DNA of 64,000 bases from Amoeboaphelidium protococcarum (taxonomy: Eukaryota > Aphelidiomycota > Aphelidea), in the NCBI GenBank assembly GCA_023515745.1, contig JALECJ010000256.1, positions 558,001 to 622,000 of the forward strand. The letters are read 5' to 3'. Of this stretch, positions 1-12,031 are shown piece by piece (the stretch's first letter is position 1; every line of letters begins with the position of its first letter). Under the pieces are notes generated by a model. The model made no database searches. It saw only the letters and a program-made list of their open reading frames with translations, and was not told the DNA's origin. Position numbers and translations under genes: made by a program.

Positions 1-59
1 GTTTCTTTCAAAACAATACAATACAATCAGTGCACCTTATATAAAAACGATCCTGTTGA

Positions 60-1892
60 ATGAAAAGTGATATTATTTGGGTGTTGGTGGCTTCATTTCT
101 AGCAGAGTCTAGCCGTGGCATCGTTTTATCCTCTTTGACTCCATGTGTGTATTATCTTCATGGATCCCCCACAACTATCGGTATCGCTATTGCCTTGTAC
201 TCACTTGGTAGACTCCTATCTGCTGTTCCGCTAGGATATCTACAAGATCGATTGAATTCTACGAGTAGGACTTTGTAATATGCTTCAGCTGGTGGTGCCT
301 TGTTAAATCTGTTCTATGGCTTGCTGTTCTTGTTGCCAGCTGAATCATAATAATCATCAGCTGCTGCTATCGTGCTGCTCTGCGCTTTACGATTTGGTAT
401 TGGATTCTTTTCTGGTACTCTAGCTGTGATTAGATCTTATCTGATTAAAGTTTCATCTGATGGGTAGTAGAGGACGCAGTACATCACTTGGAGTGGTCTT
501 GTTTAGTATATTGGATTTTCTCTGACTCCTCTAATCCCCATCTTATGGAGTCTCTTCAGTTCATAATCATCGTCAGATACTGCTAATCCCGGATAGAATG
601 ATGACGGTTTTAATAATTAGTTACCAGGCAATGATAGCTATAGCGGTTAAGAATTTGCCACTCAGTAAAGCTTTTCGTAGGTGCAGTTAAATTGTGCAAT
701 GCCTGGGTATCTAATGTTCGTATTGAATGCTCTTCTTGTGCTAATAGTCAATTATGGAATGCCACGATATGATACACCTAATTAGAGTGATTCCAAAGCT
801 GATGATAATACTAGTTAAACCACACCTACCGGTGAATAGGATATTCCTTCGAAGAAGAGATCAGTGCAATAGTAATAGAGTTAACTGAAGTTATCACCTA
901 GAGAGTCTACACCTCTGTTGGATTAAAAATAGTAAAATATGCCGTTTAGGGATGAATTGTCTGATGTGGAGACTCTGGATGATGATGGTGCACATTCTAT
1001 AGTCAGTCAATACTCGCGGTATCAGCGTTACTCTGGCGACTCTATCCGACTGATGCCATCTAAGGAGAATATGTAGTCGTAATCGTCTCCATAATAGGCC
1101 GCATTACAACCTCCTCAATTATCATCAGCACTAACATAATCCGGAAAAGAGCCATCTTTTTAGAGTACAAAAGATTAACAAAAGGAGCGAATGATGCAGT
1201 TTGTAAAGTTGAGCGTGGCTGTGTATTTCTTCCTCAACTTTGCACTGCGCGGAATTATAGGTGTGGCAGAGACTATTTAGCCCACGGAGTTTGAACGAGT
1301 GAGCAAGATTAAGGACCAGAGTCGACTGATCACGATGAGCAGTACCTTCTTTGCCAGTCTAGGAATGGTTGGACTGGTGGTGTTCATATTGATACCGATT
1401 GTGTAGAAGCGATTGAATCGAGTACTGGCTCGCCGCACTGCTCCGGAGAAGAGTTTATGTAAGGCCGCTATCATGCAAACGCATACACTGATGAACTTGT
1501 TCGGTATCGTGACTCTTCTTGTTGGATCTATCCTGGTGTCTGATTATATTCATCGTTTCATGATGGCGCCATATGCTGCGGGAATGGTTCTGATTTGGAG
1601 TGTAGGATCTCCGCTGTGTTAGACCGTGGTCATCGTCGCCTTTTCAGAAGCTTTGAATGCTGTGGACTCTCGCTGGCCTGGCTTTAGAAGTGATAGCAAG
1701 ATTGGCACTTGGATGGGATCGCTAACTACGGCTGGTAGTGTAGGTCGTATAGTATTGCCCACTGTAGCCAGTATGATTCCATTTGATATCGCCAACGGTA
1801 TTAATGTCTTGCTCTGTCTCTGCTGCATCCTTGCGCTCATTACACAGCGAGTAATTAGTATTAAGTGGCTTGATTAGAGTACCTTTACTTGA
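60..1892 (+). CDS. Major facilitator superfamily transporter, 610 aa
   Basis: A polytopic membrane protein that probably moves a small solute across a membrane; the substrate is not predictable. It reads as one frame from ATG 60 to TGA 1890-1892 only if TAA and TAG are glutamine, and there are several dozen of them. Residues 1-75 give two hydrophobic segments followed by the loop GYLQDR, the form of the MFS motif between helices 2 and 3. More hydrophobic segments follow to about residue 260. A long hydrophilic Gln/Ser/Asp-rich central loop covers about residues 260-380, where reassigned codons are densest. The C-terminal half has further helices. The overall plan resembles MFSD8/CLN7-type or SPX-MFS lysosomal/vacuolar carriers, but that is only a resemblance. 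It converges with the NTO1-like gene. Confidence 0.8.
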
Positions 1893-2097
1893 CGGTGATG
1901 GTGATGATGACTAGCGCGTTAGTGTACTTTTGATGGCTATCTATTGCTCACCATCACTACTTGCTAAGTGCAAATACATATGCTTTAGACTCTGTCAATA
2001 GAGTTAATAAAAAGTAATGTTGTGAGATTGAAAGACTAGAAATAATAAATGTATGATCTATGTGTTAGTATTCAGTATAGCGTTCATCAAACAAACT

Positions 2098-4680
2098 TCA
2101 ACCTTGCTATTAATGTGGAGAAGACTGATCGTCTGAAATCTACTGCAACAACAAATGATAGTAAAGACTATGAGCTCCATCTTCACCAAGAGGTAGAGGT
2201 TGTTCATTATCAGCGGAGGAGTATTATTATACAGATTCGATAGCCTGAGACATTTCTTATATAATAGTAGGAAGAGCTTCTTGAATTTTACGAGCATATT
2301 TACAGAATACAGTCTCTGACTTATTGTACAGGAAACAGTTGGACACTATCAGATTCAAATCTTCCGTAAAATCATCCAGAGTCAAATACTCCATTTCATT
2401 CACCTTTTATTCGATGGTCTAGAAACACATTGGCCGCTTCACAATCTCATAGTAATCAGGTACAATCTGCCTATCAACAGGAACGTGAAAGAACTTGTGT
2501 TTATCCAGAGACGAGATTTACTACAGATACATTCTAATACACTCATTCACCGGGTTAAGTTGCATCAGTACCAGCTATTGCAGATCACGTAAGTATCTCA
2601 ACTTCAACTTCTCTCTCTTCTTGGTCATTTCCGCCTATAATCGAAGAGATTCCAGGTCAGTGCGCAAAGAAGACAAAACTGCAAATCGAGCCATATTCAG
2701 CTCTTCATTAGCCTTCATCTGACTCGGAAATGAAGACCATGGCTCAAGATGGAGACGTTTGATAAGAGGTGCTCCCCGCTTGGATTATCTCTTCAAGGAC
2801 CAATACTTGCAAACCTAGTGCAGAAACTTTAGCTTGCCTCTAATCACCATACCGTCAAACTCTAGTCTCTCAGAGAGTCTATCAACTATGAGCTATGGTG
2901 CTATGATATCATCATATTGCTACTATTTACTGCCATTCCGACTATGATTATTCGACAATGTCCGCCCACAATTAAAGTCAATACTATCTAAATCGGGCAA
3001 TTCACCATGACCAGGAGGTGTGTGTTAGTGACAGAATGCCTTATTGATAGAGTAGTCAATCCCATTATGCTGATACTGCTTCATCTTCATATAAAGTCCT
3101 GCTTTGCGAGCACAAGTGACATGAAACGCTTTAAAGCATGAAGACTTATGACACTGAATACATGCACCTTGCAAGTGACAATCAGGCATGTCATCAATTC
3201 TGTCTTTACAGAGATAACATGACAACTTCCACCTCGACTTGGGAATAGACTCAATGCCATCAATAGGCTCTGCATAGACTGGATTAACAATCTTGACTTC
3301 AGGGATCCACAACGCACACAGGAGATGAGCCCAACGATTATTGGTAGTCTATTTGAATGCTCCATCAGTATGAGGACATAGAGCACACGTAACGTTATCA
3401 TCCGGCATGAGCATACACTTTCTACACAGCCACTAACCTTCCGGTATAAATGGGACCCCATAACAATCCTGATGCACAGCCACGTTACATCCATCACAAA
3501 ATATGATGGCATTTGTGTTATCAGCCTCTCCATCCAAACAGATGCTGCATATCTCATTCTCTGGAGCAAATGGATCAACCTGATGATGCCGATGTGTATC
3601 TTTCGTCAACATGAACCACTCCTTCTCAATGCAATCTATGATCAATTCAAACACATCCTCACTGATAATTATTGCATTACTACCATCAGAAACCTTGGAT
3701 TATTTACTAATACTTGACTGTGAAGGGAACTCTGACAATCTCTGAGTGTTAATTAAATCAAGCCAGCATTTATCTTGCTCATCCATATCATATTCTACTG
3801 TGCACATTAAATCATTCTCTGTTGGTTCTACGTACCTCAAATACTATTACTATGACCGTTGTTTACTTATGGACTTGCGAGGTGATGGTTTCTACTACCT
3901 AGAATCTCTCTTTCCAGATGGTGATTATTTTACCTGGCGCTAATATTACTACTACTACTATTAAATCAATTTAAAGGAAGTCTTGGGCAATTGCGATAGA
4001 TCATCTTTAGGGTGAAGAACTCCACCATCATTAATATGTCCACTTCCATCAGCAGCCGTATCATCCTTATTTATAGTAACAGACAATTCCTATTCAACAT
4101 CCAACTGAGGAAATACATCTTTATAACTCAACTCTTCTCTGGGCTTTGCTTACACGGGACTCCCACTGACAGGACTAAAATCATCATCATTGATCACCAT
4201 TTAAACAGAATCTGGAAGATTGGTTGAAGATATAGCTTTGAAGTTAGTAGTACTCTTTCTCCGTTTTAAACTTCCAGTACTATCAAGATTCCGATTCAAA
4301 GGAGGCCTTCCTCTACCTCTGCCCCGTCCTCGTCCACGTCCTCTTCCTCTACCTCTACCTCTACTTCCTCTTGTTGTGGGTATGGAACTTTGTGTATGGA
4401 TGTTACCACCATTGAATTTGAATGGACAGTTAATCATTGCAGATGACCTTGATGTGAGTACATGCAGTCCAGCAGACGGCCTCACTCTTTAAGCTGGTAA
4501 TTATTATTACTATTACTACTGTTCTATGCTAGATTGACTTTCAGTGTCATTTTCATGGTCACCACTTTCATAACTGTTATCATCATTATCGGTCGTATAC
4601 GAGTCAGTGTCATCGTCGTTTTCACTCTCAACTGCATCCAAAGAGCCATCACTGACCAAGCGTTTCCTTCTCCTTTTCAT
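2098..4680 (-). CDS. NTO1/BRPF-like PHD-finger and bromodomain protein, 860 aa
   Basis: Probable scaffold subunit of a MYST-type histone acetyltransferase complex (NuA3/MOZ class), acting in the nucleus as a histone-tail reader. The frame is unbroken from ATG (4678-4680) to TGA (2098-2100). In order: an acidic N-terminus; a run of (RG)n at about residues 100-125 encoded by an imperfect repeat; an enhancer-of-polycomb-like stretch ending near residue 340; a PHD finger beginning CSICLDG near residue 377 with [14 protein letters not shown]; a zinc knuckle plus extended PHD ([12 protein letters not shown], then [35 protein letters not shown]); and a bromodomain at about 705-800 with [12 protein letters not shown] and an N-x-x-LYN pocket. 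PHD, knuckle, ePHD and bromodomain in this order is the BRPF/NTO1 signature. No PWWP was recognised. Several poly-Gln tracts are written only with TAA/TAG. The LINE inserted 78 bp upstream of its start. Confidence 0.88.
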
Positions 4681-4757
4681 CTCTAGTTAAATTTAAAAAC
4701 TGCACTATTATTATTTTAAAAATCGCACTAGAAATACTGAGAGGGAGTGGATGGACT

Positions 4758-4771
4758 TTATATAAGCAGCA
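4758..4771. repeat. Left target-site duplication of the LINE
   Basis: The 14-bp sequence TTATATAAGCAGCA stands here and again at 11578-11591, bracketing the retrotransposon exactly. A perfect direct repeat of this length is what target-primed reverse transcription leaves, and it argues for a recent insertion. Confidence 0.88.
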
Positions 4772-4935
4772 CAAGAAAAAAAGAAAAAATTAACAAAATA
4801 AAGCAGACAACGGTAATAACTAATAATCGATAGGTAAAATTATATTAAGTAATCCTCCGCAATATTACCTCCTTTAGGGGGTAAATCACTTCATAAAAAG
4901 CGGTGGAACTAAACAAGTTCGACCTCTTGACTGTC

Positions 4936-6186
4936 ATGGAGCTACCAGTAGTACTAACAGAGCAAGCGAGTAGTGACGCTCTCTGTCTGTCCGAAAGTTA
5001 ACTTACTCCAAACATGACATCTCAATGTCCACACAAGTCTACAAACATAACCCCATAAAACACTGCAAAAGCCAAATGTAGAGTCGAAAATATCCTTATC
5101 CTGAACCTGCTCATCATCCCAATATATATGCACAGCACCCATGCACTCTCTCACGATCAATGGCCCCAGTCAAAGTCGCTTAAACGCCTCATTAATAAAT
5201 ACGCCTCCTACATTTTCCACGACGGGAAGTTTAAGTTTGCTTCCCCCCCTTCGATAACTCCAAACGATCATACAATCAACAACATGACAGAATAGAACAT
5301 AATTGACCAAGAAGACGCGACTGAAATGGACTTGGATTTCCCACCTATGAATCCGAAGGAGCTCGAGAAGATATTCAAAGAACAAGACCCCTAAAAAGAA
5401 ATGTTGATCTAATAGATAAAGGCTCAAGAATAAGCAGGAGATCCAGCTGGCCTGTTTCAACGCGCTGCAGATGAGCCGGAAGAGAAAGCACATGAACTAG
5501 AGTACTACCAAACTCCTCACTAACCAAGAACGGATGTACCTGCCGAAAACTATGAAGATGGTGCTGACTTGGTAACTGATCACCAAAGCTCCCAGAGCCG
5601 TCCATATAATCGCGTACACCTAAACCATCGTTACTGGATATGGGCTCCCGATGATCTCACCGATGAAGTGGTCTAGACAAAAGCCTCATAATTACATCGA
5701 GAGTTAGCAGCCAGACATAACGATTGGAAGTTCCGCACCTCGGAAGTCACTCACACTGTAATGGGCGAGTCAAACGACCTCACGGTGAGGCGTATCACAG
5801 TGATGGTGGCTAAAGAAATCAGTGGACTGAATGGCAAAAGCTTGAACGTCAGAGTCGCAGACTAAACTGGTAAAATATTCATTCATGATGATCACTATCT
5901 GCCTTATAGCTTTCGTCTGGGTGGTTCCATAATTCATAAAGCATCAAGAGTCCTCCACTCTTAGAGAATAGAACACTTTTTCAAAGCAAATTAAGTCAAA
6001 ATCAAGCATTTCAAGTACTGGTAAATCACGGAAAATGCAATGAAGATAGAATTATACTTCGAAAATGCATAGAACCTGAGAAGGGCGCTGCAGTTCTCCC
6101 AGAACGGTTTCGTCTTCCCTCAAAGTGGATACAGATCTCCAGCTCTATATTGCATCAGACCAGAGAGTCAAAGAAGAACTAGCTGA
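4936..6186 (+). CDS. LINE ORF1 protein, OB-fold-like, up to 416 aa
   Basis: First ORF of the LINE, presumed nucleic-acid-binding ORF1p. The frame is open from ATG 4936 to TGA 6184-6186. In-frame ATGs at 5014, 5128 and 5284 are alternative starts, and the last would give 300 aa. The middle is acidic and Gln-rich with many TAA/TAG codons. In the C-terminal third, VRVADQTGKIFIH (from about residue 304) followed by a strand-rich stretch ending in KHFKYW looks like the OB-fold pattern of RPA/SSB-type single-strand-binding domains. No zinc knuckle or long coiled coil was seen. ORF2 starts 42 bp downstream in another frame. The retrotransposon role is firm by position; the OB-fold call is an inference from strand pattern. 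Confidence 0.75.
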
Positions 6187-6227
6187 TCACATCCAAAGGC
6201 AGGCGTAATGGTGACAGAAGTAACGAT

Positions 6228-9200
6228 ATGAACAATGAGAATATGAGAGAAAACATCTTAATCAGTAATCGCAATACTTTACCCGACTCTCCTCATCCTC
6301 CTTCTTCTCGCTCAAACAATGAAGCCGAAGACCATTTTGATTTACCAAACAATGGCAGATAATCCCAGCGGAATGACATGGACACTAGACTCAGATTACT
6401 AATGAACCCCCCAAAAGATAAGCTATAGAATAGAAATTAAATTCATATCATACATTAAAATGTGTAGAGCCTTTTTGGAAGAGCAGATGGCACTTTGAAA
6501 AAGTCAGCCATATTGAACACCATGCTCCAGGAAGCTGCTCTTGGTATCACGGAATAGATTGATTTTCTCATGCTGACGGAGACTTGGGCATCTGCTAGTG
6601 ATATTACGAAATGGATCAAGAAAGACAGAATTCTTAACTAGTACTATGGCATAATCACCGATCATAATGAGGACTCTAATCAGTACGACAGACATGGAAA
6701 AGGTACAGCCATCGTATACGCCAAATGTTGGTAAGGCTACATTCAAAAAGTGTATAAACTAGAAGGAAGAATTACATGCATATAGATTAGATGCAAAGAC
6801 AAGGATATACTGATTGGCTGCTTCTACCTACCATCTGCCCCTAATAAGAAGGAGAACTAACCTGAAATGAAGAAATTCTCGGACAAGATGGAAGAAATTC
6901 TTGTTAAATCTGACAACTCGATGCACACTATCTTTGGAGGTGACTGGAATTGCGCTCTCAATCCATCTATAGACAGATCAGCACAAGGAGATAGTAGACC
7001 TCGCCAATGTTCTACCAAAGCTGAGGTTAAGATAATGCGTGAAATCATTAGCGACGAACAGAAGCACAGGCTGACTGACATTTGGAGACTACTCAATCCA
7101 AGCAAGAGAGAGTACACCCATTCTGTATACATTGGTAAAGGCATTAAATCGGAATCACGAATTGACTATTTTCTCATTAACGAAAAGAGTATAGCAAAAG
7201 TCCGAGAATGTAATATCAGTAAGAACATTAATTTGGGGTCGAATACTCATCATAAGGCTATCACGCTAACTCTAGAGATAGACTTTAATAGAGATATCAT
7301 ATATACGCGAAAGCAAAATGCCGAGGCTATAAGAATTAACCTCAGAAAAGCGCAGTAAAAACACATCCAAGCATATAACGAGAAACTCGCTGCGTAACTG
7401 ATAACTGCCCCACCTGTCAACCTGAGCAATTTGGATCAGGTCAGGACTCTCCTGAACTCATCATTTAAGAAAAGTATCAGATGCTTGCCTATGCGTGCCC
7501 CTTGTCTCAGTCTCACATCCATTCTAACACGACGTTATGATTACAAGTCTATTAAATACTATGCTCAACTGAAAGATATAGAGCGTCGTGCGAAAACTGG
7601 AACAATATCATAAAACGATATCGAGTTGGTGTAAAAATATCTGAAATAATTTGACACGGACACTAATGAATCTCAAGTAATTTGCAAAGATAACCTAATA
7701 TAAAGAATTAAAGCCTGCCTCAAGTTGATGAACCAATACCTGAACAAGAAAGCGTTAGAATAAAGGAAGAAAGCGCAATAGATGAAGGATTAAGGATTCA
7801 TTCTTAACCGAAAAGCTACAATGAAGAACATATTTAACCCGATGGTGTCAAATGAACTGCAATATGTAATGCTAGACGATGGCACTCTGATAAATGATCC
7901 TGATGGAATCAAACAAGAACACAAACGTTTTTGGCAAAGTATTATGACACGGTAAGCACCAACACAAGAAGAAGAGATAGAATATTAGGCAGAATGGGGA
8001 TAATACTTTCGCCCTCTCCCAGAAGTCAATCCAAGTATATATGAAAACATAATGCGCAATGTTAGTATGGACGAACTACAGTAATGTATAAATATGCTCC
8101 CAAATGGTAAAGCAGCTGGACCGTCTAAAATCACCAACGAATTTTTCAAACTTTTGACCGCATAATCTGTACTCCAACTGATTCTGGACATCATAAACTG
8201 CATCATCGAAAATAAAACCGTCCCGTAAGTCGACAGGCTAGTTGAAATTGTTCTATTGCCTAAGAAAGAGAACCATTAAGGCAAACTGGGAAATTTTAGG
8301 CCTATTTCATTGATTGACTCGCTGAAAAAGTTGCTAAGCTCAATCATGACTAAGAGAATTAACAAGGTGCTGAACTAACACTAAATTCTTAAAGCTAACA
8401 ATAATGGATTTAAAAGCAACCGCTCTACAGCGGACTCTCTACTCGACATAAAATTAGCAATGGACTATGCCCACATGAAAAAAAGAAATCTATTTATTGC
8501 TGGAGCAGATGTATTCAAAGCTTTTGACTCTGTACCAATAGAAGGTAATGTCAACTCTCTGCGAAGGATTGGAACTCCTGAAGATCTGATCTAACTAATA
8601 GTGGCACTACTGGTTTAAAGAGAGATTACTATTTAAACGGTAGCAGGCCATACTGAACCTTTTAAGCCAGAGAGAGGAGTGGCTCAAGGCGATGCATTGT
8701 CTCCAATCCTATTTATTATATTCTACGACCCACTATAAATCGCAATAGAAGATTAAACAGAAGGACTTTAGTTCAATGAAAGCCTTAAAATTACCTCTAC
8801 TGGATTCGCAGACGACTTGGCTCCAATCAGTGAAACTGCAGAGGACTGCTAAAAGCAACTAAACTTGATTGGATCGTTCCTGAAGTGCCACTAAATGAAG
8901 GTGAATGCCAAGAAAAGCTATGTGCACACAAATATCAGCTTCACCTAACAGAGTAAGCCAACTTTAAAAATCAATGGATAGATTATAGATTAGATTATAG
9001 GGAAGACTGAAGTGGTCAGATACTTGGGAGCGAAATGGTCATTGGTAAAGTCAACTACAAAGGCTACTAAGTTAGCAAATTAAAGTCTCAATCTCTGCCT
9101 TCGTTCAATGAGAGGATAGTAAACTCGTGGCATTTAAGATGTATACATCGTCAATTGCAAAATAATTCCGCTTATTGCATACTAACTATAGCTCTCAAAC

Positions 9201-11366
9201 GTTTCAGACACCAAAATCGCCTAATGGGATTCCAAAATTAGGAGCCTTATTAAGCAAAAATCAGAACTACCTCGTACAGCTGCTACATAAATTCTATACT
9301 GTTAATGGTATAACTTTAATCTCCAGAATTTAGGTATGGTCAGGGAAAGAAGGGCTCTAAACGACTTTATAGTATGGATCAATCGTGATAATAACTAATC
9401 CCAAATGATAAAAATCATGCTCTCTGCCATCTAATCGAAAATCAAATCGGAGTACTGTATCACTGAAAGATTCCCATCCAAGAAATTAAAAGGAATCACA
9501 GGATACTATCTTGTGGGAATTGCGAAAACTCTGGAAAAGCATGGCCTATCTGTAAAGGACTACAGTCTAAAGCATAACTCCTTCTTCGAACGGATTCCTG
9601 CTGAAGATTACAATACGCACTGTAGGATCTACGAATAATTGTAGATAAAAAGTATCAACGATATAAGACTGCCGACAAATCCTAGAACGTCAATACCGTT
9701 TGCTCAACTGGCTGACAATTGCAAGAATGCTAAGCTTAGAGATAAACTTATATAAGAATTTTAGACTCCGCTGTGGTATAGAAGTATTCTAAGTAGTCAT
9801 TGTTACGATATGGACATAGAACAGCTTGATAACATTAATGCAAGCTTTAATATTAGAGAAATATCTGGTAAAGAAAAGCAAGACGTAATACAGAAGCAAG
9901 CGATTAGTTCACATGTATCTATAGTTATAGCGGTCCACTAGATGAAGGACTCTCGCATAGGAATAGCCTGGACTACAGAGGATATGTTCACGTGCGAAGA
10001 AATTTAAACTGACGCGTTTCAAGTCAAGACTACATTCGGTACCAAGCAGAGAGCCCAGCTTATGGGCATCTATGTCACCGTGAACCAGCTTAAGAGAAAC
10101 CAGGTCATCGAAATTACTGGAATCGACTCAACTACGAGTAAACTCATTTGCTCCAACGCTGAAATGAAGACTCCCTCTAGATCATTCTTTAAATAAGACA
10201 ATCACGATATCCTACACAGTATTGGCAATCTATTTAAAGAGTTTGAGTTTACTCCTAGCTTCGAAGAATGCCGCAATCAATCTTTATACAAGGACATGAT
10301 GGAAAATGCAAAAGCTGCGGCTAGTCAAGATCGCACCATGTAATATACTCCTTAAGCTCACCACATAACTATCAAACTGATGCACTGGCAAAATAGGCCT
10401 ATTTAATTCTACCCTGGTCGCCATATCAAAATCATGCACTTAGAGAATATGAAAAAGCAATGCACTCTCCAGATAGTTGGTCTTCATCAGAATATAGACG
10501 ACATCAATGTGTAGAGCACAATTACCACTGCAACGTAAGGTCTAGACTCAGAAAACATTCTGGATGCATCTAACACTAAAGAAATAGCATTCAGAATAAA
10601 ATTTCTGCACAAGACACTGCCGACATTAGATGTATTAAGAGAATTTAAATTAGAATATGGCTCCACCCTATGTCCTAGATGCAATCTTAACGAAGAGACA
10701 CATGAACACATCCTAAAATGTCCGCACACTATCTCAGTGCAAGAAGACATAATCAAGGAATGGACTGCGATACTACAAACCAGAAAGCTGACAAGTCGAC
10801 ACTGGAGGAAACTTCAAAATATATAAATGCCTCCACCTCAAACGCTCATAAATCTGCTGAAACTCGATACACCCACGTTTGGCGCGCACAACATCCACAA
10901 TATGATAATAACTGACAACGATCTGCATCAAGCGATAACTACAATTAACAACTCGCACGCACTAACTTGGCTACGATACGCGTGCGATTGTCTATACTCG
11001 GCCATCTATAAGAATATCTGGTGCCACAGAAACGAGGAACTTTAGACTAGAAACCAAAATATAACCAAAAACCTGAAAACTATAACCTTCAAACACTCGA
11101 GATACAGAGCCAGCCAGTCCAATGGCAAAATTCATATCACGAAACAAACTGTCACAAACAAGATTAATGTTAAAAGAAAGCGGGTCGAAACACAAAGTTG
11201 CATCAAGAAAATCAAGATCACACCTGCGACCAGACCACCTATATATATTCGAATAAAGATGCGAAGGCCCGATATAAACAGCCATGACTTTGAGACGCGT
11301 AAAGTTGAAGGATGCAAGAAGAGAAAACCACCTGACTAGGAAGACGGATAGCAGACTCAGTTATGA
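6228..11366 (+). CDS. LINE ORF2: endonuclease / reverse transcriptase, 1712 aa
   Basis: The replicative protein of the element: nicks the target DNA and copies the element RNA at the nick. It runs unbroken from ATG 6228 to TGA 11364-11366. The N-terminal APE-type endonuclease (about residues 80-345) shows LMLTETW, GTAIVY, CFYLPSAP, FGGDWNCALNP, SRIDYFLI and a closing HH. The reverse transcriptase (about 640-930) shows GNFRPISLID, ADVFKAFDSV, GVAQGDALSP and the catalytic FADD at residues 860-863. Around residues 1225-1365 an RNase H-like pattern is visible (RAQLMGI, IDSTTS, NHDIL), with Gln where RNase H normally has its second catalytic acid. Near residue 1482 is a C-x2-C-x8-H-x3-C knuckle. 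The C-terminus is Lys/Arg-rich. Many in-frame TAA/TAG codons are present. Confidence 0.92.
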
Positions 11367-11577
11367 GCCGCCCCGTCGCGTTGCGTCGCTGAGCCGCTCT
11401 ACGTCGTGGGTCGACAGGAACTGAACCTCTTGGTCGGCATGTCCGGGACGTTGCTGGATATTCCTTTTGGCTATAGCCAATTGACAGTGATAAGAAAGCT
11501 CCTCTGGAAGAGTCAAATATTGCTGTGTTCTCGGATAAAAGTGAATTGAGTGTGTTATATAGATTACATTATTATTA

Positions 11578-11591
11578 TTATATAAGCAGCA
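11578..11591. repeat. Right target-site duplication of the LINE
   Basis: Second copy of the 14-bp TTATATAAGCAGCA, immediately after the (ATT)n tail of the element; identical to 4758-4771. Confidence 0.88.
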
Positions 11592-12031
11592 AGCAGGTAA
11601 GTCAGTCAGTCAGTCGTTCTGTGTTTCGTGCAGCACAAATGCCGTCCTGTTCGCCGCAAAAACACTTTCTCGTCGCGCGCGCGTTCGTTTGAACACCGGG
11701 GCGAGAAGGAATAAGCAAAGTGCAAAGGCGCATTGTGCCGCCACTACGCGACTCGTTTCATAGTTGTGGCGTTTGTTTCACTCTGTCTTTTTAGTTTTAC
11801 AGCAGTCTCTATGCAGTAGAGTTTATAAGGTAGGATGTCACTTGGTTCATAAAGCTGTCAATAGATTGCCATTTATTACAGAGATCAACTTGATATGGAA
11901 TGATATAGGCTTCTGTTTTTGATTGAGGTAGGGGTGTACTCTTGCCTAATTTTAACAAAATATTTCAATTCTCTCAACTTCCATTACTTTTACTATTTAA
12001 ACACATTAATGATATTTATATCAAATTCTTT
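11592..12031. other. Region upstream of the Crinkler-like gene
   Basis: No gene that I can support. It contains a short tandem GTCA repeat (11601-11615), a GC-rich patch and then AT-rich sequence. An upstream exon of the Crinkler-like gene could lie here: Crinklers usually carry an N-terminal ubiquitin-like or LFLAK-type segment that is missing from the frame below. I could not build a convincing spliced exon. Confidence 0.5.

Larger units (their letters stand above)
4772..11577 (+). mobile_element. Complete non-LTR retrotransposon (LINE, APE-endonuclease class, L1/Tx1-like)
   Basis: About 6.8 kb between two perfect 14-bp direct repeats. It holds a 164-bp 5' leader, ORF1 (4936-6186), ORF2 (6228-11366) and a 3' untranslated region of about 210 bp ending in an (ATT)n tail just before the right duplication. 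Gene order, spacing and the simple-repeat tail are those of autonomous LINEs. Both ORFs are open to their TGA stops only when TAA/TAG are read as Gln, and both carry many such codons, so the element is adapted to this host's code rather than newly arrived from a standard-code genome. Intact ORFs plus an exact duplication suggest a young, possibly active copy. It sits between the promoter of the NTO1-like gene and the region upstream of the Crinkler-like gene. Confidence 0.9.

Noticed and set aside
60-1892. MFS gene as a pseudogene riddled with stops
   Set aside because: All the 'stops' are TAA/TAG, the frame is open to a single TGA, and the same holds for every other gene here.
11601-11615. 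CRISPR or telomere-like array from the GTCA repeat
   Set aside because: Only a few 4-bp units with no spacers; a simple microsatellite.
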